A stretch of DNA of 64,000 bases. It comes from Flaccisagitta enflata. Taxonomy: Eukaryota; Chaetognatha; Sagittoidea; Aphragmophora. A program made the translations under genes and the position numbers. The notes beneath the pieces were generated by a model. The model searched no databases and had not been told where the DNA came from. It was given only the letters and a program-made list of their open reading frames with translations. Positions 1-12,376 of the stretch are shown one piece after another; position 1 is the stretch's first letter, and every line of letters starts with the position of its first letter. Where the stretch lies: assembly GCA_965153355.1 (NCBI GenBank), contig OZ231128.1:47306001-47370000 (forward strand), written 5' to 3'.

Positions 1-240
1 TGAGTCCATAAGCAAAAGTCTATAAATGAGAAATTGAGTGCTTTAGAAGCTTTTGGTGTATGTCTAAGGGAGGGTGGCATGGGGTGTGGAGGTTGGACGC
101 CCCTGCCTACCCATCTGCTACAGTATTGTAACCCAGAGTTACTTGTTGATCCGTTTTTACCTCAACAAGGTCGGATACACAGCGCTAGCCTAGTCTTGTG
201 TGGGTGGGCAGGGGCACTGATATAGAAGGTCACTTAGGCA
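1..240. repeat. Fragment of the GTCGCG-hairpin / GGCCGGATACACGG dispersed repeat
   Basis: Bases 80-145 and 163-216 resemble segments found many times in this window: a 'CCCCTGCCxACCC' box, then an 'AACAAGGTCGGATACAC' box, then a 'GGGTGGGCAGGGGCA' box. The same order is seen at 51454-51589 and, in reverse, at 22427-22635, 28397-28582 and 33458-33628. The short reading frame here is not supported as a gene. Confidence 0.6.
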
Positions 241-270
241 TGAGCAATGGCTTCTAAAACTCTCAAAAAC

Positions 271-660
271 ACAAAAGAAATAGTAGCAAAAGTGTTAGAT
301 GGCCATCAGTACCTATTGCCCCAATGTGAGTGTATGTGAATGCATAATGGAGAGAGGGGCAGCGGCCCTGAAGGGCCCAATGACCTATGCTTAATTAGTT
401 TTGCGGCTCTAAGCTTGAATTTGAGCATCAATAATGGGATTTGAGCCAATATGCTGAGATTTGAGCCTTGAGGCTGGGATGTGAAGCTTGAGGTTGGGAT
501 TTTAGCCTTGAGGCTGAGATTTGAGCCTTGAGGTTGTGATTTGAGCCTTGAGGCTAGGATTTGAGCCTCAAGGCTGAGATTTTAGCCTTGAGGTTGGGAT
601 TTGAGCCTCGAGACTAAGATATGGGCCTCAAGGCTGAGGTATGAGCTTCATGGCTAGAAT
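271..660 (-). repeat. Partial copy of the minisatellite-carrying TIR element
   Basis: From 271 the order of motifs is: a GCAAAAGTGTTAGATGG box, a CAGTACCTATTGCCCC box, the terminal box GGGGCAGCGGCCCTGAAGGG (about 356-378), then about ten units of a roughly 22-bp minisatellite (GGGATTTGAGCCTTGAGGCT-like, 425-660). This matches the reverse complement of the right-hand part of the copy at 21485-22140. Only one terminal box is present, so this copy looks truncated. Confidence 0.7.
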
Positions 661-929
661 ATGAACTTCAAAGGGGGTGGATGGACAAACGAACCGGCTG
701 ACTGATGGAATCAGGGATGGATAGACAAAGTGGGGTGTCTAAAAATGCTACCCACAAAGATGGTAGTGGTATATCCATTTGCAATTTTACTTAGTTTGAA
801 GCAAGGAATTCAAATCTTAAATAAACAATTGATGTGAGGTCACAATATCATTGCGGATGGGTGGGCAGGGGCATCCAACCCCCATCCACACCCCCAACCC
901 CAACCCCACAAACAAACATACACAAAAAG

Positions 930-1549
930 TATTACCATCTTCACCAAAATAAACGCGACACCCTGGCAAAGAGATATGATTTATTGACCATACTCTGGTA
1001 AATTCAGTAACTGAAGTTTGGAAGGTCAAGTAAGTTATTCTTATAAAAAATACACAACACTGTGGATCTGAAATGCAATTTATATCGAATTTCTTCATAA
1101 ACAGGGGTGATAACCTCTTCTCATTTGTCCACAGTTTTTGCAAACCCAGCATTCTTGATTAAGGTTTACTCTTTTGCTTGCCATTTCTAAATGGCAAGAA
1201 CTACAGAATCCAGATTGAGCCCACCTTCGAGATTTTTTGATGTAGATTAATTTGCTTTTTTGGAAAAAGTATCTAGCTTCTCCAGAAGCTAAAGATAACT
1301 AAAGTTAAAGTTATATCAATTTTGATCTTTTTTTTTTTCTTTTTATCTTTTATCAATTCTGAATATGACTATTTTCCTTCTTCTGCTTGCGATTTCTAAA
1401 CGCTTTTAGATACAGTTACCAGATTGGACTCATTTTGTAGATTTTTAGAAGAAGATTAATTTCTTTTTTAAAAAGTATCTAACTTTCTAAAGTAGAGAGC
1501 CAAGATATTGTAGATAGAAGGTGTCGCGTTTCTTTTGGTGAAGATAGTA
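930..1549. mobile_element. MITE-like element with ~30-bp terminal inverted repeats (copy 1)
   Basis: The left end (930-962) contains ACCATCTTCACCAAAATAAA and CGCGACACC. The right end (1520-1549) is its inverse, GGTGTCGCGTTTCTTTTGGT followed by GAAGATAGTA. The interior has no coding potential. A second copy lies at 28751-29361 in opposite orientation; both are about 610-620 bp. Outer TA dinucleotides are consistent with TA target duplication, as in Tc1/mariner-derived MITEs, but the superfamily is inferred. Confidence 0.75.
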
Positions 1550-1550
1550 A

Positions 1551-2939
1551 AATGCGCATTTTCCCACTTACCAACTTGATCGTTACGGACCTACGGACTG
1601 ACCGATGGACGGACCAACTGACCAATGGACGGACAGCCTCTTATAGAGTTGCATGTCCGCAACTAAAAGTAGTGCAGTTGAACCCCACTCTTAACGGATT
1701 TCAGGGGACCACTAATATTATTCTGTTATAGATGGACTTCTGTTACTGCCACTAAAGGAAATAAAAGAAATTGACTTGAAAGGATCATGAATTTTCATCT
1801 GTTATAGGTGGAATTCCGTTAGTGGCGGGTCCGTTAGAGCGGGGTGTATTAGATCAATGTCATATTTTGGGCGTTGATCATGCATGGATGATCGTGAATG
1901 TAAGTGAGAGTATGCAGGGCAGCAGTCTCCAAGTGGATGAAGTCGTAATGACCCAAGGAAGAATTCTGATTGAACACGTTCAGCTTAATGCAGATGATTG
2001 AGACCTGTTTAAAACAGTGAGAACTGAGAAGGCAGATGATTGAGACCTGTTTAAACTGGTGAGAACTGAGAAGGCCATGTTGTGTCAATGCTAGCATTAG
2101 GCCAGAGATCTGATTCAAGGCCTTACAGGCCAAGTTGGGGTCTGGGAAATCAAATCTAAGACTCGCAAAGCTCATGCAGTCCTGAAAGGGCAAATTCAAG
2201 GATTAAGAGGGCTGTTATGGACCCATATGAGGTATCTGAGAGCTTGTATAAAGCTGAGAATTGCTGTGACTCCTCTAAAGGCTGATAAAGCTAGAAGGAG
2301 CTGGTTTGTAAACTAAAAGAGCTGATTTGAAGCCTGAATGGCCTGATTAGATGCCAAATTGATGATGTTACATGCAAGTGGGTATAAGTGAGAGCCTGAG
2401 GCTAATTTCACATCTGAGGGAAGGTGAAGACAAATAGGCAGATGGGCTCATAAATAAAATGATAAAACTATTCTACAGCCACTGTCCAAAAAGCTTGTTT
2501 GAGGGAGAAAAGGTGATTCCATGAGGGTTTTGGAGTGGGGAATCTAATTCTGCAGTCAGCTTAGCTGCTTTAGATATGTTGGTCTTCAGGGTTGTAAAAC
2601 ATTGCTTTGAAGGATTTTCTATTTCTGAGCTTATCCAGTTTAAACCCTTTTCAAAAGGATCAGAGGCAATGGGACCGCTGCTCTTTTTACTCTCGCTTGC
2701 AATCACAATCATGCAAAGCAGTACCAAAATATAACAAAGATCTAATACTATTCTTTACTATAGGCAGTTTCTCCTATAAACTGGACTGGCCAAAATCAAG
2801 CGCCTGATCGAGTTAACATTGATAAAATTAACAAAACTACCTGATAGTTGCATCTATCTGTTTAAAATTTTGATTGCAGGCTCAGAATTGGATACTCTTT
2901 CAAATCTTACTGAAAAAATCACAATCACTTTAAGTCTTG
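1551..2939. other. Intergenic, no gene seen
   Basis: Bases 1585-1673 are a GGACGGACC-rich fragment ending in a hairpin-like TTGCATGTCCGCAACTA end of the dispersed hairpin family. A 43-bp unit starting GCAGATGATTGAGACC is repeated in tandem at about 1988-2073. Nothing else is recognisable; the short frames on both strands lack coding character. Confidence 0.5.
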
Positions 2940-3530
2940 AACTGTGTTCAATTGTATAAATTTTTGTGAAAAACAGTGTGACACAGTGTGACAAGGTGTT
3001 AACTTGATAGGACATTTTCTTAAAAAATCAATATAACTAGCTAGAAATGACATAAAGTTCTGAAATTTGGCATGTAATCTGGGTTATGCCTTTACTTAAC
3101 AGGGAAAAAAAAAAAAATTTTACATCATACATAAAAATATGTTTTTATGTGTGCATACCACTATATAAAAATAAGATATTTTATCATTTTTAACAAACCA
3201 ACTATGAATAAGATTTTTGCATAGTAAATGTCCTGCAGTCACCATCAAATTTTCTATGCTTCTTTAAGGATAGCAATGATACAAAAATGACCTACCATTG
3301 GAAAGGCTTGAAAATTTTTTTATGTTTTTATCGTAGCAGATATGAAGTGTGACACAAGTGTGACAGGGAAAATAGGCTGTTTTGGCTCTACTTTTGACCA
3401 CCTAACCTGTCAGAATCTTGAGTTTGAAGGATGTATGTCGGCCACTTTGTCCCAAGGGATTTTTTAGAACAGCTTTCATCATCAAAAGAATAATTAGTAG
3501 AAGAAAACAATGTTTTCATTGCTGCCAAAT
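2940..3530 (-). repeat. Dispersed repeat sharing GTGTGACA / TTAACACC motifs (copy 1)
   Basis: This region reads, in reverse, like 47560-48150 and 58380-58900. Shared pieces include the GTGTGACACAAGTGTGACA block, a GGATGTATG-like block and a CAAGGTGTTAAC block. No protein-coding capacity. The copies are diverged, so this is an old family; the copy at 58349-59105 shows its terminal inverted repeats. Confidence 0.6.
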
Positions 3531-4190
3531 CATGTTTTTCAGCCAGCCCACTTTATAGGAGAAATTGCCTATAGTTGAATTCCTTGCCCAAAAACAAATA
3601 AAATTGCAAATAGAAACACCCCCAATCCCTTAGTGAGTAGCATTTCTGAAGATAAGACAAAAAAGAAATAAGACAAGTGTATTTTTGCAATTTTTGTTAT
3701 TCTTTTTTGAGTGGGGGGTTTTACTTCACCAATAGTTATGTAATCCAGTGTTCCTGATGCACCGAACGAAAATTCTTGTTGGCCTATCAAGTTGATATGT
3801 TAGAGAAGCTGTACCAGCTAGGAGGACTGCAAAAGGTCTGGGGTAATTGAGATTAAGACAAGGTGAGAGTAGCAAATTACGGCGTTTTTTGCAATTTTTA
3901 CGTTTTTCGCCTCCTTAGCAAACGGTCTTTTGGAGGGCACCCGTTGCACATTTTTCAAAAAAATTATAAAACAACAATCATTTTGGTCCTAGAGGATGTC
4001 GATAGTCCCAAAGGAATACCTCTTTTGACAACTTTTTGAAGTAACCTTCAGAACCAGCCTGTCTGGGATGCCCTACTCTTGGAGTTGGGGTACATCATGA
4101 ATCTTTACCAACTCCATTCTTTACTTTCGTCATATCCTGCCTATCTTGTGCCCTCACGGTGAAACTGGTTGTCCCACTAAATATTCGTCC
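3531..4190. other. Intergenic, nothing recognised
   Basis: AT-rich unique-looking sequence without a convincing reading frame, RNA gene or repeat that I can identify. Confidence 0.4.
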
Positions 4191-4199
4191 ATCCTGCCT

Positions 4200-4640
4200 A
4201 CCCGCCCGCCTCCCTCTTGGACTGTCACCCTGTTGGACTGTCACCCTGTTGATCTGCCGCCCTGTTGGACTGTCACCCTGTTGATCTGCCGCCCTGTTGG
4301 TCTGCCTCTGTTGGGTCTGCCTCCCTGTTGGTGTGCCCCCTGTTGGTTCGCCTAACTGTCAGTTTGCATGCCTGTCGGTCTGTATGTAGGTCTGCCTGCC
4401 TGTTGGACTGTCACCCTGTTGATCTGCCGCCCTGTTGGTCTGCCTCCCTGTTGGTCTGCCTCCCTGTTGGTCTGCCTCCCTGTTGGTTCGCCTAACTGTC
4501 AGTTTGCATGCCTGTCGGTCTGTCTGTCGGTCTGCCTGCCTGTTGGTCTGTCTGCCTGTTGGGTCCGCCTGTCTGTCAGTCTGCCAGTCTGTTGATCTGC
4601 CTCCCTGTCGGTCTGCCTGTCGACCGATCCGCCTGCTATG
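4200..4640. repeat. CTGTTGGTCTGCC minisatellite
   Basis: Variants of a 16-22 bp unit built on CCCTGTTGGTCTGCCTC and TGTCGGTCTGCCTGCC run through this block, including a duplicated segment (about 4228-4375 against 4398-4525). Reading frames through it encode only Cys/Leu/Pro/Val repeats and are not genes. Confidence 0.8.
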
Positions 4641-4747
4641 CACTTTCGCTGAAGCTGGTTAACCCACTCAATATTCGTCTTGTGTCTCTTTGTTGCTTTG
4701 ACTATCAGTCACTCTCTGGGTTCTAGGTTCCGCATATTTTTTGTTTT

Positions 4748-4861
<114 letters not shown>

Positions 4862-4880
4862 CCCCTTCCCCCCCCCCTTC

Positions 4881-5902
4881 TTTTCTAAAACCTCCCCCGA
4901 AAGCATTTATTTCAGGCTGGCATCAAAGCTGCCCTTTTTGCCTTCCCCTTTTTTTGCCTCCCCCGCGATCAATTATATTCGGAATTTTTTTTCGTTTCCG
5001 TCAATCTAATCCGGGCACTTTTACGTTGTGTTCAGTTACATCCGAGCGGTAGAATCAGATATCCTATTCTTATTAGTTGCATCCGGGATTGACTTTTGTC
5101 GTTATCATTTACATCCGGAGTCAAGAAAGATGTTTTTGTTTTTTCTATAAACGTGTCAACGCGTCCTTTAAAGAAGAGGCTGTCTGTCCATTGGTAAATT
5201 ACCAATAGTAAAGCACAAGGCGAAAATAAGAATCGTGTTCTGAAATATGGCAAAATTGTGTTTGAGTGATAAGGCAGGAAGTTGGCGCATCGTTGTACCC
5301 CCGAGGTACTTGTTTGTTTGTTTTTTTTCATCTCTCTAAATCTCACAAAAGAAACTATTTTTAGCATTTGGAATTAAAATGTTCTTTTTATCAAGAGGGA
5401 AGTCTAAGGGGGGGAGAGCAAAAGAAAAATTCATGAATTTTAAAATCAGTTTTTTCCGTTTTATTTCAGCTACTTATGCCGTTTGGGTTTTTTTTTTCAT
5501 CTCGTGTCTCAGTGTTTCCACGTGGGTGGTTTTAAGCAGCATGCACGCGACTCTACACCCTGCTTTGTCCGTCAGTCCGTCCATCGGTCTGTGGGTCGGT
5601 CTGTTGGTCCGTCACACTTTTACTGTTTTTATCAATTTTATTTCTTTAAGTCATGTTAGGGTATATTAAGTCATTCTATATCATTCTAAGTCAATCCGTA
5701 AGTCTCGCACGCGACTCATAGGTGTTGGCCTTGTTTAAATACAAGCTTTTAATCTAAGCTAGACTCATCTTATTCGTCGAAATTAACAATATGTTTTTCT
5801 ACATGTATTCACAAGTTGAAAGTATTTGGTTTATTTGTAGATCCTAATTGTCACATTTACTGTCACTTTTGAATTTTTTTGAGGAAGGCGGAGAAAATGC
5901 GT
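4881..5902. other. Intergenic with hairpin-family fragments
   Basis: Bases 5540-5625 contain ATGCACGCGACTCTACACCC followed by a GTCCGTC/GTCGGTC tract. Bases 5700-5740 contain GCACGCGACTC and TTGGCCTTGTTT, the other end of the same family. An AAGTCATTCTAAGTC decamer tract (5655-5695) resembles 33765-33935. No gene seen. Confidence 0.5.
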
Positions 5903-6167
5903 GTTTGAGCCTCATGGCTGGAATTTGGGCCTCGAGGCTGGAATTTGGGCCTCGAGGCTGGAATTTGGGCCTCAAGGCTGGAATTTGGGCCTCGAGGCTG
6001 GAATTTGGGCCTCAAGGCTGGGATTTGTGCCTCAAGGCTGGGGTTATGGCCCTTGAGGCTGAGATTTGGGCCAAAAGTCTCGGGGGAGGGACGTACAGAC
6101 GTAGGGACGTATAGACGTAACGGATCACCCGTGTTCTATAGGACTTTGGCCCTTTAGGACACTGCCC

Positions 6168-6170
<3 letters not shown>
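5903..6170 (+). repeat. CTCGAGGCTGGAATTTGGGC minisatellite and degenerate TIR end
   Basis: Seven or eight tandem copies of a 20-bp unit (CTCGAGGCTGGAATTTGGGC) at 5908-6075, then a short ACGTAGGGACGTAT tract and a degraded terminal box (GGCCCTTTAGGACACTGCCC, 6149-6168). This is the core of the minisatellite-carrying TIR family. The frame that reads through it is a repeat artefact. Confidence 0.75.
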
Positions 6171-6171
<1 letters not shown>

Positions 6172-6203
<32 letters not shown>

Positions 6204-6241
6204 AGAGAGAGAGAGAGAGAGACAGAGAGAGAGAAAGAGAA

Positions 6242-6285
<44 letters not shown>

Positions 6286-6320
6286 CCAAACAGACAGAAA
6301 AACAGACTGACAGACAGAGA
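6172..6320. repeat. (AG)n then (ACAG)n microsatellite
   Basis: AG runs with AAAG interruptions at 6172-6260, then ACAG tetranucleotides at 6260-6290 and mixed repeats to 6320. Confidence 0.95.
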
Positions 6321-7256
<936 letters not shown>

Positions 7257-7312
7257 ATTAGATAGACTGTGTGAACAAAGCAGAAGAGGGGCGAAACCTT
7301 TACACACAACAA

Positions 7313-7366
<54 letters not shown>
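7313..7366. repeat. (CA)n microsatellite
   Basis: A pure CA run of about 54 bp. Confidence 0.95.
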
Positions 7367-7368
<2 letters not shown>

Positions 7369-7619
7369 AGCGAGGTCACACCCAAGAAACAGGCACAAGA
7401 CAATGCGCAAATACACACGGCCGTATTTTGCAAGGGATACATAAAAATAAAGGGGCTGAAAAGCAAACAAGGTCATTAGACCTAAGTCGCGTGCGTCGGC
7501 ACTTTCAAAAAAAGTCAGGCAGACAGAGAGGCAAACTTTTTTTTACAAAAGGACATTTGAAATGGCTGTTTACTACTTTAAGTATCTTCTCCACTATTAA
7601 GAGACATAAAAAACGCGAT

Positions 7620-7726
7620 AAAAGGCCTTTAAAACGACTTCGTTACGGACCGACGGACCGACGGACCAACAAACCAACCGACGGACCAAAAAGTGGCTTA
7701 TAGAGTCGCGTAGCACGCGACTAAAA
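7620..7726 (-). repeat. GTCGCG-hairpin family fragment
   Basis: A GACGGACCGACGGACC tract (7645-7690) is followed by the palindromic end AGTCGCGTAGCACGCGACTA (7705-7724): inverted AGTCGCG/CGCGACT arms around a 6-bp loop. The same end recurs at 20855-20875 and 51570-51589 and, in reverse, at 33636-33654. Confidence 0.75.
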
Positions 7727-7825
7727 ACGATAAGTAATGAAAGTTTGGTAGCCGGTAGATCTATGGCATCAAGATAACATAGATGAAAGAAATAAACGAT
7801 ATTCCCCTGCACTCTTCTCTTCCAG

Positions 7826-9302
7826 CCGGCCTTTTCCTCCTCCTCGCCTCCTCCATTTCCTTCCTCATCCGCTTCCGCTTTCAACGCCTCCAAGTTCGCG
7901 TCGCCGACGAAAAATTCCTCGTTCGACGCCGCCTCGTCGACGTCGACGCCGACTTCCACACGCCTCTCCACGCCTATCGCCGACGACCCGTTGCAGCCGC
8001 TGATGCAACAGCCCGAAGATCGTCTATCGCAGCAACGGCAACAGCAGCAGCAGCAGCAACGAATGGCGGGGGTTTCTAAACATCGGCGTCCTTTCTCTTC
8101 AAAGGACGCCTCGCCGGCGATGGAGGCACCTTCAAGTGATTCTCAATTTGCTTCTTCTCACCCAGTTGATCGTCAAGTCACTTCCCATCTCATTACTCGT
8201 CAGTCATCTCGTCTTCCTCCACGTATTCCTTCTGAATCTCAACCCTCCTCAAATGTGACTAACAACATTTCTTTGTCCATCGAATCCCCAGAAACCATCT
8301 TAATGAATAATCCTGTTGCCGTCAACAACACCCCCAATGTCATCCCCGCTGCTTCGTCAACACCCTCCTCAGTCGACACCATCCCCAAATTCCCCGTCGG
8401 TTCTGACTTAACTCCAACCTCATCACCAGATCCTTCCTCTTTGTTACTAACCAGTCAATTTTCTCATTTTAAATCCCCCTCACCTCCCCGACCTGTAATT
8501 ACCGATTCTGCTCCTACTATTCCTTTCGTTGCTCCTACATCTGCTCCTACAATTCCTTTCGTTGCTCCTACATCCGCTCCCAACTCTTTCTCTCCACTTT
8601 CTCCCGTTTTGAGTGCGGGTAGTCCAGTGAGTCCTTTGTCCCCAAACGAGCCCTTGGCCCCATTATCACGTCCATCGTCTGTTGGTGTATCGTCCTCTTC
8701 TTTCGCTCCTGTGATTAACATTTCGTCTGCTGTTTCATCGTCATCTTCGAGTTCTGTCGCTCCTCCTCCGCTCGCTCCTCCACTCGCTCCTCCCTTTCCT
8801 CAATCTGCTCCACCCCTTCCTCAAACTGCTCCTCCCCTTCCTCAATCTGCTTCCGCCCCTCACTTTGATCCTCGTGTTCCCTCGTCCAACTTTTCAATGT
8901 CAAAAAATGTCGATCCTTTGCTCTCATCCCCCGATTTCTACTCACCCAATGATCCGTACCATTACACCCCAAATGAACCTTACCTTCCTCCCTCATCCTC
9001 GATCGACGAAACTCATCATATCCCAACAATTGATACTCTTTCCGATCCCCTTTCCGATCCTCGTTACTTACCATATCTTCCTCAATCTCCCTTACCTCCG
9101 GCTTCTACCGCTCAACTTGCTCCCTCCTTGTCTCTCGCTCATTCTGCTCAATCTGTTCCTCGTCCTCCTCATTCTTCCTCTCTTGCTCATTCAACTTTGG
9201 CGACAAAAGCTGCCAAAATGGAAACGCCAAACGAATCGTCGTACGATGAAGGTCTGCCATCAATCGTTGTCCCAGACAGCAACGACAACAACGACAACAA
9301 CG

Positions 9303-9395
<93 letters not shown>

Positions 9396-9488
9396 CAGAT
9401 GACATCTCGGACATCCTGTTTGGAAGTGACTCGGGCGTTCAGCGTCAGACATCAGATCAGCAATCCGCCCCCCACCTTCAACACAAAG
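7826..9488 (+). CDS. Exon of an unrecognised low-complexity protein (Ser/Pro/Gln/Asn-rich)
   Basis: A long open frame starts directly after a strong acceptor (pyrimidine tract ending TTCCAG, 7825) and stays open to a GTGAAT donor at 9489, so this is an internal exon, phase 0 in and phase 1 out. The translation begins PAFSSSSPPPF. It contains a Gln run (8040-8060), repeated APTIPFVAPTS units (8515-8585), PPLPQ repeats (8760-8860) and an (AAC)n-encoded Asn run (9282-9393), then TDDISDILFGSD. Base composition and codon use resemble a real disordered coding region. No domain is recognisable; composition suggests a nuclear or cytoplasmic scaffold, which is inference only. Upstream exons were not found. 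The next confident exon (11827) needs phase 0, so an unseen exon or another donor must lie between them. Confidence 0.65.
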
Positions 9489-9726
9489 GTGAATTGATCA
9501 CGCAGGGGAAGACGGAGGGCAATATTTATATATTCAGCTATGAACATCACATATGAACCGTGTGTACCTCATATCTCATTCCTGCATTGTTGAGGTCTGC
9601 ATGTAATTAGGTTGCCTCAATCGAGGGAGAATTTTTGCATGGTTACTTGAATGATTGACATTTGGGTACAATTGTACGATCATCTGTGATCTTTTGTTTT
9701 TAAGACTTTTTAAGCGTTTTTTTAAA

Positions 9727-9817
9727 TTAGGTTTAGGGGTGGGTTTAGGGTTAGGGTTAGGGTTGGGGATAGTTTTAGGGTTAGGGTCAGTGACAGGGTT
9801 AGCTTTAGGGCTAAGGG
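9727..9817 (+). repeat. Interstitial telomere-like TTAGGG repeats
   Basis: Perfect and degenerate TTAGGG units in one orientation (TTTAGGGTTAGGGTTAGGG core at about 9744-9762, degenerate on both sides). TTAGGG is the telomere unit of most animals outside arthropods and nematodes. The tract lies in the presumed intron between 9488 and 11827. Confidence 0.85.
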
Positions 9818-10116
9818 TTGGCTGAGTTTAATGTATCACGGCCTAAAGCTATTCGAATTAAAGCTTCGCTCTGGCGGAGGATTCGGAAAAAAAAACAAAA
9901 TCGTGCAGAGAATCATTTTGTCCGAAATGGGCACGGTTAACGTGGAAAGGGATTTCATACACATAAAGTCATAATACGGATTTCAGCATGATGACATAAT
10001 TTGTTCTGCATGAAATTGCTGGCTTGCAGCTGTTGGTCATCTCTCCATTGGAAGTCTTGGAGTCGAATTGCAGCAAGTTAAGCGAGGGGGGTGCTTCAAG
10101 AAAAGCTTGACACCTG

Positions 10117-10117
10117 G

Positions 10118-10190
<73 letters not shown>

Positions 10191-10399
10191 GAGACCGAGA
10201 GACACCAGAGAGACCGAGAGAGAAGAGAGAGAGAGAGAGAGAGACCAAAGAGACCGAGGGGAGACCGAGAGGAGAACCGAGAGAGACGAGAGACAGAGAG
10301 AGACCGAAGACAGAGATAGAGATGAAGAAGAGACCGTGAGAGAGAGACAGAGAAGAAGAGAGAGAGACAGAGAGACAGAGACAGAGACAGAGACAGAGA

Positions 10400-10457
<58 letters not shown>

Positions 10458-10470
10458 GGAGAGACAGACA
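10117..10470. repeat. (GA)n with GACC/GACAGA interruptions
   Basis: Two purer GA runs (10120-10178 and 10412-10452) bracket an imperfect block of GAGACC, GAGACAGA and GAAGAGA units. Arg/Glu or Ser/Leu frames through it are artefacts. Confidence 0.93.
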
Positions 10471-10549
10471 GAAAGATAGACAGACATGTACATAGACTCA
10501 TACACATGAGGAGCGCATGAAGACTAGACGGCTAGACATGTCTAATTAT

Positions 10550-10942
10550 CAGGCCTGATTTTAGTGATTATTTTCACTGAGCCAGTCAGGCTCGCTCCTC
10601 ACAATTTGGCAGAGCCCAGAGGAAAACCATGAGCCCGGTAAAACATTATGCTAAATTTTACAATCATATCAGCCTAGATTTGTAATAGCACTATAGCAGC
10701 TAATAATTACATGATATGATGATAGAAAAATCACTACAAAGATGATTCAGTATGTGGAAAGATCAAAAAACAATTCAAAACTTTATGATTTTTCATATAT
10801 TTCACTAAATCAGCTCAAGCACTTTGAATCCATCCCATCGATGACAGAGCCAGCCGGGCTCAGAGCTTGCAAAACATGAGAGCCCGAGAGCAAATTAAAG
10901 AGCATCGGGCTCGCGGGCTCGCTCTAAAATCAGGCCTGATTA
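10550..10942. mobile_element. hAT-like MITE with 8-bp target duplication
   Basis: The left end CAGGCCTGATTTTAG (10550) and the right end CTAAAATCAGGCCTG (ending 10938) are perfect inverted repeats. CTAATTAT occurs immediately outside on both sides (10542-10549 and 10943-10950) if the right end extends 4 bp. An 8-bp target duplication is typical of hAT elements. The interior is non-coding, with several GAGCCCG/CGGGCTC boxes that could be subterminal motifs. It sits in a presumed intron of the low-complexity gene. Confidence 0.75.
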
Positions 10943-11215
10943 CTAATTATGAATTAACCATTTTGTTGCATGTTTGATGTTCTATTCCAACAACCTATAT
11001 GTTCAACGTTTGATCGTCTTAAACTCTCTTTTTTTTTTTCTTTTTTTTTTTTTTTGCGGTTGCGACGATGAAAATTTCAAAATTTACGATTTGATTATGG
11101 GTTGGAGTCAAAGAAATGTTCCATCGCGTAAACTAATCTTCTAACACTGGGCAAATAAATCTCGAGGTTAGAGTCAAAGGTCAGAACAAGAACATGTTTA
11201 TGAAGAAACAACTCT

Positions 11216-11347
<132 letters not shown>

Positions 11348-11519
11348 TTGTCCGGCCATATTTCTTCCAGACCCCACGCCTACTTTCGACCCCATTTTAA
11401 ATGAAGAACGAAAAGGGAGATGCAATTCTGAAACTCGGTCTGACAAAGGCGCCCTGCACCCATCTCTCCAGGTAAGCAAGCAGACTAGACACTGTCTAGT
11501 AGACCGGGTTAGTTCTTTT

Positions 11520-11625
11520 TAGATGCGTCCGTCAGGAATGCATCTCTCAAAGAGGGACTGTGCATCCGTCCGTTGGTCGGTCAGTCCGTCCGTCCGTAGG
11601 TCGTTCCGTCCGTTGGTTACGCCTG
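11520..11625 (+). repeat. GTCCGTCGGTC tract of the hairpin family
   Basis: A degenerate head (AGATGCGTCCGTCAGG) followed by tandem GTCCGTTGGTCGGTCAGTCC units. Compare 28430-28495 and 33490-33540. Confidence 0.6.
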
Positions 11626-11826
11626 TGCAAAAACCGACTGTACACAGTACTATCAGTATCAAACTCATTGCTCATTGCTGTGTCACGAGTTAGAGATAGT
11701 TTGAAATGATTTAATTAGGGATCATGAAAATGAACATCAAAATGTTAAGTTTGAATATCTATAGAAATCATGTCTGTTTTAGGCGGGATCTTAAAAGTAC
11801 TTTTCTCTAACTTCTTCTTTTTTCAG

Positions 11827-11998
11827 AATGCGGCTTCGATAGGCGATGGTATGTCCAAAAAACTTGAAAAAGTTGAAGGAGCAGGAAGAGAAGGGGGAGG
11901 GGCAGAGGAAAGGGGAGGAGCAGCCGGAGGCGGCTCGCCGCACCTCGACAAGAAAAAGCTGAGGGTGTCAAAAGAAAATTTGGATCCGTCGAAAAATG
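11827..11998 (+). CDS. Exon of the low-complexity gene (acidic/Gly-rich, then basic)
   Basis: The exon is bounded by a pyrimidine-rich acceptor (CTTCTTCTTTTTTCAG, ending 11826) and a GTGCGA donor at 11999. It reads NAASIGDGMSKKLEKVEG, a Gly/Glu/Ala stretch, then DKKKLRVSKENLDPSKN. Entry is phase 0 and exit phase 1. Its last base joins the first two of 12119 to make a Glu codon, giving SKN-E-FSVSEDD without interruption. This phase agreement is the main support that it belongs to the same transcript as the next exon. Confidence 0.7.
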
Positions 11999-12118
11999 GT
12001 GCGAAACCAATTCTTTTTGTGCATGTTTATTGAAGTCCGTTTGTATCAATTTATGTCTGACTGCCTGTTAATGTTTAATTACTTTAACTCTCATCAAAAG
12101 CACCATTTTCCTTGACAG

Positions 12119-12325
12119 AATTCAGCGTCAGCGAAGATGATTTGGAAGGACTTTCTCCCACGGAACTTCCGCCGCTGAAATACGTGCTGCTCCCTTCAGG
12201 CAAATACAAGAAGAAAAGATTCATCACAAGAGAACAAAAGAACAAACAAAACGAAAGAATCCACGCGAAACAGAAGGAGCAATTGATACAACAACAACAA
12301 ATAGAACAACAACAACAACAAATAG

Positions 12326-12376
<51 letters not shown>

